Shown one piece after another: positions 23,310 to 31,239 of a stretch of DNA of 33,500 nucleotides (the stretch's first letter is position 1; each line of letters starts with the position of its first letter). The translations under genes were made by a program, and so were the position numbers. Location: contig CAKOIE010000015.1 of assembly GCA_934086395.1 (NCBI GenBank), forward strand, positions 1 through 33,500. Direction: 5' to 3'. Below the pieces are notes generated by a model. The model saw only the letters and a program-made list of their open reading frames with translations, was not told the DNA's origin and did not search any database. Source of the stretch: an uncultured Bacilli bacterium (GTDB lineage: Bacteria > Bacillota_I > Bacilli_A > RF39 > UBA660).

Positions 23310-24171
23310 AAAAGTAAATATAAGCTTTAATAGAAAATTTAAGTTTTAATTTATTATATATATTTGCTAGTAGGTGTTCATATTCCCTACTTTTTTTCAT
23401 ATATTCATAAAATTTACGATCTATCTCTTTTGTTTCTATATACTTATCATATATTTTAAACATATAAGATGGATATATTAATCTAACTAATAAATAATTA
23501 GCTAATTGTTCATTTAAATTAACCCTATCCACTAAATTAAGTATTTCATTATTAGTTAATATATCTTCAAAAAAAGACGCTTTAATATATTCTGCAACAT
23601 CTCTAACTATTAAATCTTTACACATATTAGATGGATTATATAATTCATATTTAGATACTGGTGAACTAGTAATATGATGAGATATAGTATAAGTTAATTC
23701 ACTATTTTTATAAATTTCTTCTAAATTATTAAAATAAGATATAGCAATTTCAGCTAAAGATATATAATAATCCATTGCATATTTAATCTCATTTATATCA
23801 ACTACTTCTTTTAATTGTTCTAAATAATAATCTACTCTATTAGACCACAATGTACCCCAAATACATTTTCCATCAGTAATTAAACTAGAAAAACTAAATA
23901 TATTTAAGTAATCATTATCTCTTACTTTAAATAAAGCATATTCTTTATCATTATAAGTTATTGTTATATTTTGTTCTTTTGTAAGCATTAATAAATGATA
24001 TAACATATTAGTATTATTTAAATAATCTATTATTTCTTTTAGTTCATTTATATTTACTATTTCATTAAATATATAATCTTCTTCTTCATCACTTGTTACT
24101 AAGTAATAATAATCATATTTTTTTATATTTATAACGTTTATATCATAATAATAATTTAATATATTTTCCAT
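23293..24171 (-). CDS. yutH: YutH/CotS-family spore coat-associated kinase-like protein
   Basis: 292 residues, soluble. The middle and C-terminal parts match the aminoglycoside-phosphotransferase-like CotS/YutH group: FSFSSLITDGKCIWGTLWSNRVDYYLEQ, the HHITSSPVS...CKDLIVRDVAEYIKASFFED segment (with RD like the kinase HRD remnant) and LANYLLVRLIYPSYMFKIYDKYIE. ATP-binding Lys and catalytic Asp are not clearly retained, so it is probably a pseudokinase. Support comes from synteny: YutI-like gene adjacent, and YutD and YunB just upstream, as in the B. subtilis yut/yun region. Weak SD. Assignment by pattern plus context, not certain. Confidence 0.6.
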   Translation of the reverse strand: MENILNYYYDINVINIKKYDYYYLVTSDEEEDYIFNEIVNINELKEIIDYLNNTNMLYHLLMLTKEQNITITYNDKEYALFKVRDNDYLNIFSFSSLITDGKCIWGTLWSNRVDYYLEQLKEVVDINEIKYAMDYYISLAEIAISYFNNLEEIYKNSELTYTISHHITSSPVSKYELYNPSNMCKDLIVRDVAEYIKASFFEDILTNNEILNLVDRVNLNEQLANYLLVRLIYPSYMFKIYDKYIETKEIDRKFYEYMKKSREYEHLLANIYNKLKLKFSIKAYIYFFKDQY

Positions 24172-24194
24172 ACTAGAGTATATGTTTTAATAAA

Positions 24195-24218
24195 TAAAAA
24201 AAGTCTAATAATAGACTT
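24195..24218 (-). terminator. Terminator after the 250-residue NIFDQ protein
   Basis: 7-bp stem (24201-24207 with 24212-24218), 4-nt loop, T run on the minus strand (A-run 24196-24202 on plus). It ends the yunB...operon. Confidence 0.8.
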
Positions 24219-24222
24219 AATT

Positions 24223-24975
24223 TTACATTTTTAATTGTCCTCCATTACTGGGAGTTTGATCAAATATATTTACTCCTTGGTCAAATATATTCACATTTTC
24301 CGAAAATGTTTGTTTTACATTATTTTCAGGTTGATTAACTGGAGCAGTAACTTCACTATTAGAAATAACATTATTTTGAACAACAGGCGTACTTGCTGGG
24401 GCTGGAGGAACTACACTAACTTCTTCTTTTTTATCTACAGCCTTATTTTCAGTTAATTTATTCATTTTTTCCATTATTTCTTCTAACTTTATACCATACT
24501 CTTGTACATGAACTTGTAAATCATAGTACTCATCTAAAAGTTGTTTTTTTAACCCTTCCATATCAATGGCTACTACTGTAACATCATTTTTTGACTCTTG
24601 CATAGCATCTTGAACAGTATCTATTCTAACTTCTTCAGTTACTGGTGGTGCAACAATAGTTTGTTCTACTTTTGGTTCCTCTGGTTTAATTGTAGGATCA
24701 TTTATAATTGGAACAGTATCAAACATATTAGCATTTTCACCTACTTTAGGAGCTTGATTAACAACAGGAGCATCAGTAATTAAAACATCCTCTTGTGGTG
24801 CAGGAGTACTTGTATTAACAATTTGCTCTACTGCATCTACATTTGTACCTGCATTAACAAGTGCAACATTTACAGTTTGTTTAGCCATAAAATCTTTATA
24901 AGCAGCACTTATTGAACTTAACTGTGCTGCAGTAAGAGCTATTTTCTTCGATTCATTTTGTATTGTAATTGCCAT
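24223..24975 (-). CDS. Unknown low-complexity Pro/Asn/Val-rich protein
   Basis: The start is ATG 24975 (MAITIQNESKK), with GGGAGG 8 nt before. The extra codons MGGLI of the longer frame are formed by that SD. 250 residues: a short ordered N-terminus (KIALTAAQLSSISAAYKDFM), a Pro/Thr/Val-rich disordered stretch, a central coiled-coil (~130-180: KKQLLDEYYDLQVHVQEYGIKLEEIMEKMNKLTE), then a Pro/Gln/Asn-rich tail ending in two copies of VNIFDQ, with an ANMFDTVP variant in the middle (~88). No signal peptide or membrane segment. Last gene of the yunB operon. Likely a scaffold or interaction-motif protein; function unknown. Confidence 0.6.
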   Translation of the reverse strand: MAITIQNESKKIALTAAQLSSISAAYKDFMAKQTVNVALVNAGTNVDAVEQIVNTSTPAPQEDVLITDAPVVNQAPKVGENANMFDTVPIINDPTIKPEEPKVEQTIVAPPVTEEVRIDTVQDAMQESKNDVTVVAIDMEGLKKQLLDEYYDLQVHVQEYGIKLEEIMEKMNKLTENKAVDKKEEVSVVPPAPASTPVVQNNVISNSEVTAPVNQPENNVKQTFSENVNIFDQGVNIFDQTPSNGGQLKM

Positions 24976-24977
24976 TA

Positions 24978-25262
24978 TTAAGCCTCCCAATTTAAATATT
25001 TAATATTTTCATTATTATTAGCTGTAAGAATAGATTTCATAATTCCTTTAATATTAGTCCATTCTTCATCACTCATTTTATCTGATAAAGTATTCCCATT
25101 TGCTACCTCAGATACATACATTTTTACCAAATCATTTTCTACTTTCTCATTTAAAGTATAAAATACATATTTTTTATTATTCGGAACATATTCGAAATAA
25201 CTAATTAACTCAGCTTTTATTACTTCTCCATTTACCCTTTTTAATTCAATATTAGTATTCAT
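24978..25262 (-). CDS. DUF1292-like small protein
   Basis: Start at ATG 25262 (SD gagg, 6 nt), not the GTG at 25274. 94 residues: a beta-hairpin opening with LKRVNGEVIKAELISYFEYVPNNKKYVFYTLNE, then DLVKMYVSEVANG, and a helical C-terminus SDEEWTNIKGIMKSIL. The order strand-strand-helix with 'YV.YT.NE' is the DUF1292/YrzB-like pattern, though I cannot confirm it. Position is between YutD and the NIFDQ gene; stop overlaps the SD of the next gene. No known function. Confidence 0.55.
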   Translation of the reverse strand: MNTNIELKRVNGEVIKAELISYFEYVPNNKKYVFYTLNEKVENDLVKMYVSEVANGNTLSDKMSDEEWTNIKGIMKSILTANNNENIKYLNWEA

Positions 25263-25311
25263 AAAATTCCTCACTATTCTAATAAAATACTACCACAAAA
25301 AAATTAGTATA

Positions 25312-25590
25312 TCAACCAATTTTTTTAATAACAAAATATTTTGCTTCAACAGCACAATTATTTTTTAAATATTTATCTAAATTATTATAGTTATTATAAT
25401 CCTTAACTAATTTATTTTTAGAATCATAAAATCCTTTTAATCTTAATTTACTATAAGCCCAATCTCCTACAACATAGTCAAAATTATTAAAATAATCAGT
25501 TAATTTTTCCTTAACTACTTCTTCATCAAATCCATTTTTATAATCTTTAATTAATGTATAAGTATTTTCATTAAATGTATAATTTTTCAT
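25312..25590 (-). CDS. yutD: YutD-like protein (DUF1027)
   Basis: 92 residues with the full YutD signature: YTLIKDYKNGFDEEVVKEKLTDYFNNFDYVVGDWAYSKLRLKGFYD, then LDKYLKNNCAVEAKYFVIKKI. The pattern GDWxYxxLRLxGF and the final YFVxKK strand are characteristic. SD ggggtgat precedes ATG by 7 nt. Role unknown in Bacillus; some members affect antibiotic resistance and cell-wall homeostasis in cocci. Sits 5 bp from the 260-residue gene, so cotranscribed with YunB. Supports the yut/yun synteny. Confidence 0.9.
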   Translation of the reverse strand: MKNYTFNENTYTLIKDYKNGFDEEVVKEKLTDYFNNFDYVVGDWAYSKLRLKGFYDSKNKLVKDYNNYNNLDKYLKNNCAVEAKYFVIKKIG

Positions 25591-25595
25591 TTATA

Positions 25596-26378
25596 TCACC
25601 CCAATATCGCTATTAAAAAGCCAATAAATATTTCTGTTAAAACGATACTAAAGAGTACCAATGTATCTACTATACCATTTCCACTAGATAAAACCAATTT
25701 AAATGGATTCAATTTATGTATTTTTTCATTATTTTCTTCCTCTGTAATAATCATACTATTAATTTCATTTACTTTTAAATTAGATAACTGTTTAACCTCA
25801 TTAAGTGAAAGTCCATGTTTTTCATATAAAGTTTTAGTTAATAAATCAGGTTCGATCTCATCAAACACATAATTATGTTTATATAAATAAATATTTCTTT
25901 TACGTACCCACAAATTAATAGCATCATCAATATTATTAGTAGCTAAATCTAATATTTTTTTTAATCTTATTTCTTTAACACTTAAATAATAATCATAATA
26001 CTCAATTTCTTCTTTACTTAATCCTTTATATAAATTTTTAAGCAATATCATCTTTATCAATATTTCATGTATTATATTTACTGAATCAGTATATGTACCT
26101 TTAACACCTTGTAACCAACTATTATAATCATTTAAAGCATTTATAAATTTATTTGTATCTTCACTTGATAATCCATAAACTTGTAAATTAGTAATAAATG
26201 TTCTTTCATACTTAGTTTTATAAGGAACTACTATATTAATTCGATCATATATTTTAACTAATAATTCTATTATTGTTAACTCATAGTAATGACTACTTGA
26301 ATAAGGTTTATCACTTATTTTATTTATATAAGCATTTAATCCATTAGTTATAGCTTCATTTATAAATATTTGATTCAC
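25596..26378 (-). CDS. Unknown tail-anchored helical protein
   Basis: 260 residues, helical, largely soluble, ending in one hydrophobic segment (~236-258, VDTLVLFSIVLTEIFIGFLIAILG) that reads as a tail anchor. N-terminal motif NQIFINEAITNGLNAYINKISDKPYSSSHYYE and the repeated YYDYYLSVKEIRLKKILDLA resemble no family I can name. Located between YunB and YutD with tight spacing and a good SD (aaggtg). In B. subtilis the yunB-yutD region has other genes, so this is a lineage-specific insert. Sporulation-linked function is inference from context only. Confidence 0.6.
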   Translation of the reverse strand: MNQIFINEAITNGLNAYINKISDKPYSSSHYYELTIIELLVKIYDRINIVVPYKTKYERTFITNLQVYGLSSEDTNKFINALNDYNSWLQGVKGTYTDSVNIIHEILIKMILLKNLYKGLSKEEIEYYDYYLSVKEIRLKKILDLATNNIDDAINLWVRKRNIYLYKHNYVFDEIEPDLLTKTLYEKHGLSLNEVKQLSNLKVNEINSMIITEEENNEKIHKLNPFKLVLSSGNGIVDTLVLFSIVLTEIFIGFLIAILG

Positions 26379-26419
26379 CTTTACTCACCTTCTTACTATA
26401 AAAATAATATATCATACTT

Positions 26420-27121
26420 TTAAGATAAATTAAAGATATCACTTTGAGTTTTAAAATTACTTCCATAATATGTGGGTATTTTCCCATTTATAACTTTACT
26501 AGCAATTAAAATATCAAAGTTATTTTCTATTTCTTTATTATTATAAGGTACTATAATGTTACTTATAACTTTAAAATTTACATACATATCCAATTTTATA
26601 GTATTTATTCCATAAGTATTAACATTAGTTTTAACAGAACTATCAATTGTCTTTAAAAAATTAATTCTTGATTTAACTTTAGGTCCTATATTTGTTATAT
26701 AAATATTAGATGTATAGTTATAAAATGGTACTTCTATTATGATATTATTATTAAAAACTGTATATTTATAATAGTATTTATATTCATTAGAATTAGATAT
26801 AGTATTTATAACATTATTTTTTATCTCTAATAATAGATCATAAGTATTTTCTACGTTATAATTAATGCTTTCTATTTCTTTTTGTTCATTATAATTAAAC
26901 TCAATTAAATCATTTATATTATATTTTTTTAATATTTCATTTTTAATACTTGAATTAACTATATCAATAATTAGATCATTTATAAGTGTTTCAGATATTT
27001 TAATAATATTATCAGAACTTTTTTTACCAATTGTATCTAACATTGTATATGTTAATAAGAATATTATAAGTAATATGTATATAATTATTTTCTTATTATC
27101 AATTTGTTTTCTTAGTTTCAT
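26420..27121 (-). CDS. yunB: Sporulation protein YunB
   Basis: 233 residues. An N-terminal membrane helix (~14-31) is followed by the extracytoplasmic YunB domain: SETLINDLIIDIVNSSIKNEI, ESINYNVENTYDLL, then the most conserved part IGPKVKSRINFLKTIDSSVKTNVNTYGINTIKLDMYVNFKVISNIIVPYNNKEI and IASKVINGKIPTYYG. YunB is SigE-controlled in B. subtilis and important for sporulation. First gene of a 5-gene minus-strand operon. No Shine-Dalgarno is recognisable; a TATAAT lies ~30 nt upstream, so the leader is short. Confidence 0.88.
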   Translation of the reverse strand: MKLRKQIDNKKIIIYILLIIFLLTYTMLDTIGKKSSDNIIKISETLINDLIIDIVNSSIKNEILKKYNINDLIEFNYNEQKEIESINYNVENTYDLLLEIKNNVINTISNSNEYKYYYKYTVFNNNIIIEVPFYNYTSNIYITNIGPKVKSRINFLKTIDSSVKTNVNTYGINTIKLDMYVNFKVISNIIVPYNNKEIENNFDILIASKVINGKIPTYYGSNFKTQSDIFNLS

Positions 27122-27312
27122 AATAAAATATATGAAAGATTAAGTATTATATTATTGTTCTTTGATTATATTATTTAAGGTAATTTTTTGCAAATTTAAA
27201 AATATATCTTTTAAAAATTAAATTTATTTTTATTTCAATTTCATATAATAATTTATTTAGTATAATTATAATTTTTCGTAGAACGAATTTTTTTATTTTT
27301 TCGTTTTATAGG

Positions 27313-27435
27313 TTAATTAGATAAAAAAATTTCAATATACTCCGAAAAAACAAATATTTGATTTCTACTATAACCTGTTGTTTCTTTTATTATATTAGCT
27401 AATTTTAATTCATTTATGATATCATCGACAGTTAA
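27313..27435 (-). pseudogene. Remnant of a Fic-family protein C-terminal winged helix
   Basis: Between yunB and ftsZ (27122-27508, ~390 bp without an intact gene), one minus-strand frame reads VDDIINELKLANIIKET then TGYSRNQIFVFSEYIEIF and stop. That order, '(L)ILKEITG..RNR.(F/Y)V..EYL.IF', is the C-terminal wHTH end of Fic/DOC proteins. The frame is closed upstream by TAA at ~38 codons and no Fic core (HPFxxGNG) is present, so it is a decayed fragment. The rest of the gap (27122-27312) is AT-rich with no gene seen. Confidence 0.55.
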
Positions 27436-27468
27436 TTATTTTATCAATAAGTGAAAAAAATTATAATT

Positions 27469-27497
27469 AAAAAAAGAATCTAAATTACTTTAAATTC
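27469..27497 (-). terminator. Terminator of ftsZ
   Basis: 9-bp stem (27476-27484 with 27489-27497, one G-T), 4-nt loop, T7 on the minus strand. Sits 12 bp beyond the ftsZ stop. Confidence 0.85.
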
Positions 27498-27508
27498 CTT
27501 TTATTTCC

Positions 27509-28561
27509 TTAAAAATTATCTCTATCTCTTAAAAATGGTGGAATGTCATAATCATTATCATCATCTAAGAATCTTTTCTTTGGTTCTTCAGTTTTTTCTT
27601 CAGGTTTATTATCATCATCTTCAAAACCTGTTGCAATAACAGTAACAATTACTTCATCATTTAAATTTTCATTAATAACTGCACCAAAGATAATATTAAT
27701 ATCGTTATTAGCACTTTGTCTTACTACCTCAGCAGCATCTTCTGCTTCAAATAAAGTTAAGCTTGTTCCACCTGTAACATTTATAATAGCGTCTTTTGCA
27801 CCTACAATACTTGTTTCTAAAAGTGGTGATGATACCGCTTGTTTTGCAGCTTCAATAGCTCTATTTTCACCAACACCTAAACCAATACCTATTAACGCAC
27901 TACCACGTTTTTCCATAACTGTTTTTACATCAGCAAAATCTAAGTTTACTAAACCAGATACAGCAATTAAATCACTTATTGATTGTACTCCACGATGTAA
28001 TACATTATCAACTTCTTTAAATGCTTCTAACATTGGAGTTGATTTATCAATAATATCTCTTAATCTATCATTTGGAATAACAATTAATGTATCAACATGT
28101 TTTTTAAGTTCATCAATACCTAAAATAGCATGTTCCATTCTTCTTCTTCCTTCAAATCTAAAAGGTTTTGTTACAATTCCAATTGTTAAAGCACCTAATT
28201 CTTGAGCAATTTCCGCAATTACAGGGGCAGCACCAGTTCCAGTTCCACCACCCATACCACAAGTTACAAACACCATGTCTGCTCCTTTTAGAGCTTCTTT
28301 AATTTCATCTTTACTTTCAATAGCAGCTTCTCTACCAACCTCAGGGTTAGCACCAGCCCCTAATCCATTAGTAATTGTCTTACCTATTTGTAATTTATTA
28401 CTAGCCTTAGAAGCATTTAATACTTGTAAATCTGTATTAGCAACAATAAATTCAACACCTTTAACTCCTGATTCAATCATTCTATTAACAGCGTTGTTTC
28501 CACCACCACCAACACCAATTACTTTTATCTTTGCAATTTGATCCATTTCTAATCCAAACAT
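27509..28561 (-). CDS. ftsZ: Cell-division tubulin FtsZ
   Basis: 350 residues with all tubulin motifs: IKVIGVGGGGNNAVNRMIESG, the GTP loop MVFVTCGMGGGTGTGAAPVIA, TIGIVTKPFRFEGRRRM, NDRLRDI (T7), and the C-terminal binding tail NDYDIPPFLRDRDNF that contacts FtsA, EzrA and SepF. Forms the Z-ring. The upstream ftsA stop lies 15 bp away, giving the classic ftsA-ftsZ operon, with ftsZ last and followed by a strong terminator. SD aaaggaga. Confidence 0.99.
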   Translation of the reverse strand: MFGLEMDQIAKIKVIGVGGGGNNAVNRMIESGVKGVEFIVANTDLQVLNASKASNKLQIGKTITNGLGAGANPEVGREAAIESKDEIKEALKGADMVFVTCGMGGGTGTGAAPVIAEIAQELGALTIGIVTKPFRFEGRRRMEHAILGIDELKKHVDTLIVIPNDRLRDIIDKSTPMLEAFKEVDNVLHRGVQSISDLIAVSGLVNLDFADVKTVMEKRGSALIGIGLGVGENRAIEAAKQAVSSPLLETSIVGAKDAIINVTGGTSLTLFEAEDAAEVVRQSANNDINIIFGAVINENLNDEVIVTVIATGFEDDDNKPEEKTEEPKKRFLDDDNDYDIPPFLRDRDNF

Positions 28562-28576
28562 AATTACTCTCCTTTA

Positions 28577-29809
28577 TTAATCATCGAAAAAGTATCCTAC
28601 AACTTTAGAAATAAGTGAATTCTTTGATGTATCCTTTTCATTTACTGTACACATAGCATCAATTTCTTCTTCACTAAAACTAGTAAAATCTTTATTTCTA
28701 AGCATTAGTTTACCATTAAAATATTTAAGCATTCCAAGAGCAACACTATAAGAATTATCTCTTGCTCCTAAATTATTAATCTTACCTATTTTACCATTTT
28801 TATTAAATACATTATTTATTAAGAGGTTAATATCCTTAATTTCAGATAAACCGCCTGTTATAATTATATAACTAATTTCTTTTTTTGTTAAGAGGTTAAT
28901 GTTCTTTTTTATAACTTTAAGAAGATTATCCATTTTTTCACTTACTAAACTAGTTAATTCATATTGATTTATCTCTATTTCTACTCCATCTTTATTAACT
29001 AATTTTATTTTTTCTTTTTCATCAGCGTTATTTATTACAGCTAGAGCGAGTTTTTCTTTTAAATATTCTGTTTCATTTCTTTTTAAGTTATATTTAGCAG
29101 CTATCTCCTTATCTATATAAAATCCACCATCTTCAATAACTTTATTATTAATAAATATTCCTTTAGAAAAAATACTTATATTTGTAGTAGTATATCCTAA
29201 ATTAACTATAGCAATATTTTTCTTATCTAACTCTGGATTCTTAAAATTATAATAATCTACTAAACCAGTTGTTGTAATATCAATTATATCTAAATTACAA
29301 CTAGCGATTACACTAGCTAAATCATAAACTGTTTTTTTATCAGTTGAAACTAATATACTTTTTACGGATAAAATTCTTCCATGTTTACCAAATGGTTTAT
29401 ATGTTTCTTCATCATCTACTTTAAAGATAATTGGTAAAGTACAAATAAGTTCATTTCTTGGATCTATTTTATTTTTACTTACATCTTGTAAAAGTCTTAC
29501 TATATCGTTACTAGTTACTGTTCCATCGAGAATATCTACTCTACCATCTGTCAATTGAAATTCTAAAGAATCAGTTGGAACATTTAGTATAACTTTTCTT
29601 AATTTTATATTTAAATCTTCTTCTATTTTATTTAAAGCATTCTTAAGTTCTTCTATTAATATTTCTTTATTAATAATATAGTTATTTTTATATCCTCTAC
29701 ATGTAACTTTTGTAGCACTTAAAATATTGAGTTTGTTATTTATAAACTCACCTACAATTATTTTTATCGTATTTGATCCAATATCTAAGCTACTAAAAAT
29801 CTTTCTCAT
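28577..29809 (-). CDS. ftsA: Cell-division actin-like protein FtsA
   Basis: 410 residues of actin/Hsp70 fold: LDIGSNTIKIIVGE (phosphate 1), the inserted 1C domain region with VTSNDIVRLLQDVSK, IAIVNLGYTTTNISIF (phosphate 2), and YIIITGGLSEIKDINLLI (adenosine motif). The C-terminal tail (SKNSLISKVVGYFFDD) is the amphipathic membrane-targeting helix. Tethers FtsZ to the membrane. Length is normal (~410-440). First gene of the ftsA-ftsZ pair; the start has an SD gaga-type. Divergent from murT across 86 bp. Confidence 0.96.
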   Translation of the reverse strand: MRKIFSSLDIGSNTIKIIVGEFINNKLNILSATKVTCRGYKNNYIINKEILIEELKNALNKIEEDLNIKLRKVILNVPTDSLEFQLTDGRVDILDGTVTSNDIVRLLQDVSKNKIDPRNELICTLPIIFKVDDEETYKPFGKHGRILSVKSILVSTDKKTVYDLASVIASCNLDIIDITTTGLVDYYNFKNPELDKKNIAIVNLGYTTTNISIFSKGIFINNKVIEDGGFYIDKEIAAKYNLKRNETEYLKEKLALAVINNADEKEKIKLVNKDGVEIEINQYELTSLVSEKMDNLLKVIKKNINLLTKKEISYIIITGGLSEIKDINLLINNVFNKNGKIGKINNLGARDNSYSVALGMLKYFNGKLMLRNKDFTSFSEEEIDAMCTVNEKDTSKNSLISKVVGYFFDD

Positions 29810-29867
29810 AACTATTTCTCTTTCTATTATGAATTATACTATAATTATTTATATATTTCAAAGAAAA

Positions 29868-29876
29868 TGTTATACT
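29868..29876 (+). promoter_or_regulatory. Extended -10 promoter of murT (TGTTATACT)
   Basis: TG-t-TATACT 20 nt before the ATG at 29896; SD agagg follows. Confidence 0.6.
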
Positions 29877-29895
29877 ATTTTTAGAGGTAATGAAT

Positions 29896-31239
29896 ATGAA
29901 AACAAGTTTTTTAATTTTAATAAATAAAATGATTACAAAAGTATGCAGGTTATTTGGATATAATGCATCAGTTTATCCAGGAAGCATTGTAAGAAAGTTT
30001 GATAAAAATATTTTAGATAATATTAAATATCCAAAGTTTGTAGTTGCTGTTACAGGATCAAGTGGAAAAGGATCAACTACTTCAATGATTGCTCATATAT
30101 TAGAAGATAATGGATATAAAGTTGTATGGAATAAGAGTGGATCTAATATTGTTAATGCGACTACTTCTCTTATCTTAAATAATAGTGGAATATTTAATCA
30201 TAAAGTTAACGCTGATGTTCTTATTCTAGAGATGGATGAATCTTACATTAGACAAACATTTAATAAAGATACAATCACTCATTTAGTTTTAACTAATTTA
30301 ACTAGAGATCAAGTCGCTAGAAATGGCTCACCAGAAGAAGTATCTTCAAAAATTGCTGCTGCTTTTAAACCAGATACTAATATGAGAATAATTTATAATG
30401 CAGACGATCCAATAATATATTTACTTAGTAAACAATTTAAAAATATTGTTGGTTATGGAATTAATAAAACTAAATATAGTTTAAGTAAACCAGTTAGTAA
30501 TAATCTTGATGCTGCATACTGTCCATATCATCATAAAAAATTAGAATATTCTTTCTATCATTATGGACATATTGGTAATTATAAATGTGTAAATAAAGAT
30601 TGTGATTTTAAAAGAACTGCTAAATATGTAGGAACAGATGTTAATTTAGAAAAATGTGAAATGAAAATTAATAAATTACCTGTTCATTTAAATAAAGATG
30701 TCTTCTTTGCTGCTTATTATACTCTTGCTGCTTATGCTCTTTGCCATGAAATTGACTTATCTGATGAACAAATACTTAAATCTTTAAATAATCACATTAT
30801 GGAGAGTAAAAGATTAAAAGAACTTACTTTTGATAATAGAACTGTTGAAATGTTAGAATCTAAAAATGAAAACAACTTAAGTTATTTACAATCTTTAAAT
30901 TATATTAATAATTATGATAAGGAAAAAACAATAATCCTTGGATTTGACAATGTTTCAAGAAGATATAAATTTAATGATATATCTTGGCTATATGATATAG
31001 ACTTTGAAATTTTAAATCAAGATAATATCGATAAGATATTTTGTATTGGTAGATTTAGATATGATGTTTATGCACGATTAGTGCTTGCTGGTATTAAAGA
31101 AGATAAATTAATTATGGTTGATAATATAGAAGATATTACTAAGCTATTAAAGGTAAGTAAAGGTAAGATATTTACAATGGTATGTTTTGATATGACTGCT
31201 ATATTAAAGAAAATATTTATGGAGGATAACAATGATTAA
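29896..31239 (+). CDS. murT: Lipid II isoglutaminyl synthase subunit MurT
   Basis: The start chosen is the second ATG (29896), since agagg lies 8 nt ahead; the first ATG (29890) is only 2 nt from it. 447 residues. Mur ligase with ATP loop TGSSGKGSTTSMIAHIL, NKSGSNIVNATTSL, LTNLTRDQVARNG, a zinc-ribbon insertion CPYHHKKLE...KCVNKDC, and the MurT-specific C-terminal domain with NDISWLYDIDFEIL (the conserved Asp of the family). With GatD it amidates D-Glu of lipid II to D-isoglutamine. The stop of murT lies inside the gatD start (8-bp overlap). The ribbon has His in place of the second Cys. Confidence 0.95.
   Translation: MKTSFLILINKMITKVCRLFGYNASVYPGSIVRKFDKNILDNIKYPKFVVAVTGSSGKGSTTSMIAHILEDNGYKVVWNKSGSNIVNATTSLILNNSGIFNHKVNADVLILEMDESYIRQTFNKDTITHLVLTNLTRDQVARNGSPEEVSSKIAAAFKPDTNMRIIYNADDPIIYLLSKQFKNIVGYGINKTKYSLSKPVSNNLDAAYCPYHHKKLEYSFYHYGHIGNYKCVNKDCDFKRTAKYVGTDVNLEKCEMKINKLPVHLNKDVFFAAYYTLAAYALCHEIDLSDEQILKSLNNHIMESKRLKELTFDNRTVEMLESKNENNLSYLQSLNYINNYDKEKTIILGFDNVSRRYKFNDISWLYDIDFEILNQDNIDKIFCIGRFRYDVYARLVLAGIKEDKLIMVDNIEDITKLLKVSKGKIFTMVCFDMTAILKKIFMEDNND

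Noticed and set aside
27122..27312. Small RNA or regulatory region between yunB and the Fic remnant
   Set aside because: Only AT-rich sequence with short weak hairpins; nothing supports an RNA gene.
28275..28541. 88-codon plus-strand frame opposite ftsZ
   Set aside because: Antisense shadow of the conserved FtsZ coding region with no SD or family likeness.
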